From NCBI GenBank assembly GCA_903868035.1, contig CAIPTQ010000380.1:1-8433 (forward strand): a stretch of DNA of 8,433 nucleotides, read 5' to 3'. The DNA is from an uncultured Phycisphaerales bacterium. GTDB lineage: Bacteria; Planctomycetota; Phycisphaerae; WQYP01. Below are positions 5,822-8,433 of the stretch, piece after piece. Position 1 is the first letter of the stretch. The number at the start of each line of letters is the position of its first letter. The notes under the pieces were generated by a model, which saw only the letters and a list, made by a program, of their open reading frames with translations, did not search any database and had not been told where the DNA came from. Made by a program: the position numbers and the translations under genes.

Positions 5822-6260
5822 ATGCGCGGAGTTTGCGGTGGGCGGGATGGAAGGGGTTGTTCACAACGGATTTGAACATGCGGTAGTGTGTGCGGAGACG
5901 CTGGCGATATGCCTGGTCGGCGAGAACCTCCCGCTGGAACAACTCCAGAAGCATTGGCGCCAACTCTGATTGCGGCAGAATGGGATCGAGAAAAGTCTGC
6001 TCACGAATCAACTTGTTCTTCCCCGGCGGATCAAACGCATGACTGATCGTGGCGACATGGGCGCTGGCATGCCGGGCATACACATACAAAAGGACGCGCC
6101 GGCAATCGCATGTGCGGTCGGCACAGTAATGCTCGTCAAAACCGTACTCGTCGACCGGCAGCGCGTCGGGCAGGTCGTCAGGCCAGGGAGCCTTCACTAC
6201 CGCCGTACGCGTCTCCTCAACGGACACTTCGGGAAACAATAATCCAAAGCGCATCATCAT
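5820..6260 (-). CDS. Uncharacterised protein with C-x4-C-x-C-R-R motif
   Basis: I do not recognise a named family for this 146-residue, probably cytoplasmic protein. There is no signal peptide or membrane helix. Residues 40-57 contain GFDEHYCADRTCDCRRVL with Cys46, Cys51 and Cys53, a possible metal site, followed by HASAHVATISHAF with two or three His that could complete it. The C-terminal half, FLDPILPQSELAPMLLELF and AYRQRLRTHYRMFK, looks helical and conserved in style, and resembles (from memory, unchecked) uncharacterised proteins with a YC-x4-CDCRRV motif. Three ATG codons in tandem (6260, 6257, 6254) can start it; an in-frame stop at 6270-6272 excludes anything earlier. There is no good ribosome site, and a TATAAT box ends 8 nt before the first ATG. 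It follows cinA by 41 bp on the same strand. Confidence 0.75.
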   Translation of the reverse strand: MMMRFGLLFPEVSVEETRTAVVKAPWPDDLPDALPVDEYGFDEHYCADRTCDCRRVLLYVYARHASAHVATISHAFDPPGKNKLIREQTFLDPILPQSELAPMLLELFQREVLADQAYRQRLRTHYRMFKSVVNNPFHPAHRKLRA

Positions 6261-6268
6261 GGCGGGCG

Positions 6269-6274
6269 ATTATA
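6269..6274 (-). promoter_or_regulatory. Perfect TATAAT -10 box close to a start codon
   Basis: On the minus strand TATAAT ends 8 nt before the first ATG of the small hypothetical gene. Transcription would begin within a couple of bases of the ATG run, which suggests a leaderless message. The candidate -35 (tcctca, 6292-6297, 17-bp spacing) is poor, so this could be chance. Confidence 0.35.
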
Positions 6275-6301
6275 CTCCCCACATGGCCACTTGAGGAGAA
6301 G

Positions 6302-7639
6302 CTATATGGGTGCCGCCACGCCCATCAGTTGCCAGCGCAGCAGCGCCAGAGCCATTTGAGCCGCGCGCAGGCGCACCTGCTGGCGGTTGCCGGGGAAGAT
6401 GAATTTCCGGGCCAGCGTGCCGCTCGGCGTTGCCAGGGCAATCCAGACGGTGCCCACCGGTTTCTCCGGGCTGCCGCCGTCGGGGCCGGCAATGCCGGTG
6501 GTGGCCAGGGCGTAATCGGTCTCGGCGATACGTTTGGCGCCTTCGGCCATGGCCCGCGCGACGGGCTCGGACACCGTTCCGTGTGCCGCCAGCAGATCCT
6601 CGGGGATCGCCAGTTCATCATGCTTGGCGCTGTTGGCGTAAGTGACCCAGCCGCGGAGGAAGTAGGCCGACGAACCGGCGGTGTTGGTGAGCATGGTCGC
6701 CAGCAGCCCGCCGGTGCAGGATTCCGCGGTGGCCAGGGTGTGATGGGTTTGCTTGAGCAGCCCCGCGACAGCGGCTTCCAGAGGCTCGTCTTCCTCGGAA
6801 AAAATCAACGGGCCCAGGCGCTGCTGAATCACCTGCCGGAGTTGTGCGGTGGCGGCCTGCGCTTCGTCTTGCGGGCCGGTGGCATAAATGCGGACGGAGA
6901 CGATGCCTTCGTGGACGGTGGTGCCCACGGACGTCGTGACGGGATTTTCGATTTTTGATTTTTGATTTTCGATGGTAGGGGGTTGGGTTCGCGCCATCAG
7001 GTCCTTGATCTTCTCGCCCAAGTTCGATTCCCCCAGACCAAAGGTATTGATCTTCGCCACCTGCGTCACACTCATATCCCCCCCGCGCTCCGCCCGCTGC
7101 GCCTCCAGCGCCGGCGCCACACCCCGCACGAACATCTCCTTCATCTCCCGGGGCACGCCGGGCATCACAAATATCTCCACATTGTCCTTCCGGACCCGCA
7201 GCCCCGGCGCGGTGCCCGCCGGGTTCTCGATGATGCTCGCCTCCCGCGGGCGCAGCGCCTGCAACCGGTTGGAGGCCGCCATGGGCCGGTTGATCGACTT
7301 GAAAAACCGCTCGATTTGCAGCATGGCATCGGGGTCTTCCACCAGCGGCTGGCTCAGGGCGTCGGCCAGGGCCTGGCGGGTGAGATCGTCCGCGGTGGGC
7401 CCCAGCCCGCCGGAGATCAGCAGCACCGCCGCCTTGTCCGCCGGATCGAGCCGCCCTTCCAGATGCTCGCAGGCCGCGCGGATCGCCGTGGCGATCGCCT
7501 GCAAGTCATCGCCCACCGTCACGTGTGCGATCGTGCGGATGCCCAGCGTCCCCAAACGCTGGGCCAGCCAGGCTGAATTCGTGTCAACCGTCAGGCCGGA
7601 AGCCAACTCATCACCGATGGACAGCAAAAAGGCGTTCAT
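6302..7639 (-). CDS. cinA: CinA-family protein: molybdopterin-binding-like domain plus nicotinamide-nucleotide amidase
   Basis: The complete 445-residue product has both CinA domains. The N-terminal MoCF-biosynthesis-like domain (COG1058, ADP-ribose pyrophosphatase in characterised CinA) shows SIGDELASGLTVDTNSAWLA (7-26), LLISGGLGPTADDLT (73-87), NPAGTAPGL (139-147) and VMPGVPREMKEMF (158-170). The C-terminal PncC-type domain, which deamidates NMN to nicotinate mononucleotide in NAD salvage, shows TAESCTGGLLA (304-314) with the catalytic Ser-Cys region, GSSAYFLRGWVTY, then TGIAGPDGG (381-389) and KPVGTVW (393-399). Between the domains a heptamer array encodes IENQKSKIEN (223-232), making the linker longer than usual. 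A ribosome site taagga lies 8 nt before the ATG. It follows cstA by 35 bp, probably in one transcript. All key motifs are intact, so activity is expected. Confidence 0.96.
   Translation of the reverse strand: MNAFLLSIGDELASGLTVDTNSAWLAQRLGTLGIRTIAHVTVGDDLQAIATAIRAACEHLEGRLDPADKAAVLLISGGLGPTADDLTRQALADALSQPLVEDPDAMLQIERFFKSINRPMAASNRLQALRPREASIIENPAGTAPGLRVRKDNVEIFVMPGVPREMKEMFVRGVAPALEAQRAERGGDMSVTQVAKINTFGLGESNLGEKIKDLMARTQPPTIENQKSKIENPVTTSVGTTVHEGIVSVRIYATGPQDEAQAATAQLRQVIQQRLGPLIFSEEDEPLEAAVAGLLKQTHHTLATAESCTGGLLATMLTNTAGSSAYFLRGWVTYANSAKHDELAIPEDLLAAHGTVSEPVARAMAEGAKRIAETDYALATTGIAGPDGGSPEKPVGTVWIALATPSGTLARKFIFPGNRQQVRLRAAQMALALLRWQLMGVAAPI
6944..6973. repeat. Heptamer tandem array (attttcg/atttttg) inside cinA
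   Basis: attttcg, atttttg, atttttg, attttcg and two further bases. Read on the minus (coding) strand it has no stop and gives the 7-residue cycle I-E-N-Q-K-S-K; read on the plus strand it contains TGA. It is strikingly AT-rich against the GC-rich gene around it. Confidence 0.93.
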
Positions 7640-7647
7640 AACAGGAA

Positions 7648-7653
7648 TCCTTA
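7648..7653 (-). promoter_or_regulatory. Ribosome binding site of cinA
   Basis: taagga on the minus strand, 8 nt before the ATG at 7639; it supports this start, which also matches the N-terminus of other CinA proteins. Confidence 0.65.
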
Positions 7654-7674
7654 GGGAATCACGGCAACCTGCAA

Positions 7675-8433
7675 TCAGGTTTTAGCGCCCGCTTCCGCAT
7701 CCACGGGATTTTTCAGTATCGTCCGCATCGCGCCCACGACGACGACCAGGCTGCACGCCAGAATGGCGAGTACGCACACCCCGGAAATAATCGGATTGAG
7801 CCGTTCGCCCGCCTGAATCCTGGCCGCGTATCGATACAGCATCACCACCGCGGCACTAACCGTGGTGAGGGTGACAAAGCACATCGGCCCCAGCGTGACC
7901 CAGATATACCGCCGCTTGCCGTTGCGCGCCAGCGTCGCCGAGGCGATCGCCAGCGCCATCACCGCGAGCATCTGGTTGGCGATGCCGAACATCGCCCAGA
8001 TGGCGTCGAAGGCCTGGGCGCTCAGGAAATACCACCAACCCAGCGTAATCAGCGCCGTGGACAAAATCGCCGAGGGCCACCAGTCCGTCTGCGCCAGCCG
8101 GGGCGTGATCCATTTACCCATCGTCTCCTGCAGCAGGAACCGCCCCACGCGCGTCCCGGTGTCGATGGTCGTCAAGATGAACAGCGCCTCGAACATGATG
8201 GCGAAGTGATACCAGTATTTGAACAGATCGCCCAGCCACGCGGGCGGCGTGGTGGGATTGCCGATCACGTTGTGGACCGCCGTGTTCAGGATGTACGCCA
8301 TTCCCATCGCCAGCGTCACCGCCCCGCCCGTGCGGCCCTGCACGTGCTCGCCGACGTCCGGCAGGGTCTCGTCGAGCGTCGCGGCCGCCTTGTCGTGCTC
8401 GTGCATTTCCTGAATCTGCGCCTGATATTTCGG
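7675..8433 (-). CDS. cstA: Carbon starvation protein A family transporter, C-terminal part (5' end outside window)
   Basis: The frame runs off the right edge, leaving 252 C-terminal residues of a family whose members have about 600-700. CstA and BtsT are inner-membrane pyruvate (and in some reports peptide) uptake systems induced on carbon limitation. The hallmark is [20 protein letters not shown], directly followed by [11 protein letters not shown]. Other conserved pieces are the Gly/Ala-rich helix [33 protein letters not shown] and [14 protein letters not shown]. About six hydrophobic segments are visible, and the tail after the last helix is short. An internal ATG at 8406 is not the start, since the frame stays open beyond it. 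No small ybdD-like partner follows; cinA comes 35 bp downstream. Confidence 0.95.
   Translation of the reverse strand, partial: PKYQAQIQEMHEHDKAAATLDETLPDVGEHVQGRTGGAVTLAMGMAYILNTAVHNVIGNPTTPPAWLGDLFKYWYHFAIMFEALFILTTIDTGTRVGRFLLQETMGKWITPRLAQTDWWPSAILSTALITLGWWYFLSAQAFDAIWAMFGIANQMLAVMALAIASATLARNGKRRYIWVTLGPMCFVTLTTVSAAVVMLYRYAARIQAGERLNPIISGVCVLAILACSLVVVVGAMRTILKNPVDAEAGAKT

Noticed and set aside
6295..6356. Plus-strand ATG at 6306 with aggag-like site upstream
   Set aside because: The frame stops after about 17 codons and lies opposite the end of cinA.

Overview
This is a GC-rich bacterial window of roughly 60-65% G+C with seven protein-coding genes. Four are read rightward (about 1-5551, plus the P-loop gene among them) and three leftward (5820-8433). 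The organism is most likely a member of the Planctomycetota/Verrucomicrobiota/Kiritimatiellota-Lentisphaerota (PVC) group. That guess rests mainly on the short repeats that enter genes in frame (peptides SGADALVGR, TRNSKLE and IENQKSK), which I associate from memory with PVC genomes. No marker gene confirms it.

Layout, rightward strand. Positions 1-754 encode the C-terminal part of a periplasmic sugar-binding protein, followed after 3 bp by an RbsC-type ABC permease (758-1792). No ATPase gene is visible. A 183-bp spacer carrying a palindromic GC-rich repeat leads to a 428-codon gene (1976-3262). Its product looks like an archaeal-type adenylate-kinase fold with a degenerate P-loop fused to a nucleoside 2-deoxyribosyltransferase-like domain, and it contains two kinds of inserted repeat. 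A 245-bp spacer with a strong hairpin precedes rarA (3508-4866), the AAA+ ATPase acting at stalled replication forks. A spacer built largely of heptamer repeats precedes 5-formyltetrahydrofolate cyclo-ligase (4967-5551).

Layout, leftward strand. The 5' part of cstA lies outside the window; its C-terminal third is at 7675-8433. After 35 bp comes cinA (7302 region, full span 6302-7639), encoding a two-domain molybdopterin-binding/NMN-amidase protein. After another 41 bp comes a small uncharacterised gene with a C-x4-C-x-C motif (5820-6260). These three may be co-transcribed, although the last has its own perfect TATAAT box immediately upstream. A 268-bp convergent spacer separates this group from the cyclo-ligase gene.

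The genes belong to unrelated pathways: sugar uptake, nucleotide metabolism (inferred), replication-fork rescue, folate salvage, pyridine nucleotide salvage and pyruvate/peptide uptake. No dedicated defence or mobile system is visible. The two most notable things are the kinase-like/deoxyribosyltransferase-like fusion and the two repeat classes. One class is a palindromic GC-rich unit with a 33-nt (11-codon) period in the gene. The other is several tandem heptamer arrays with unrelated sequences. Both occur between genes and inside inter-domain or loop segments of coding regions.
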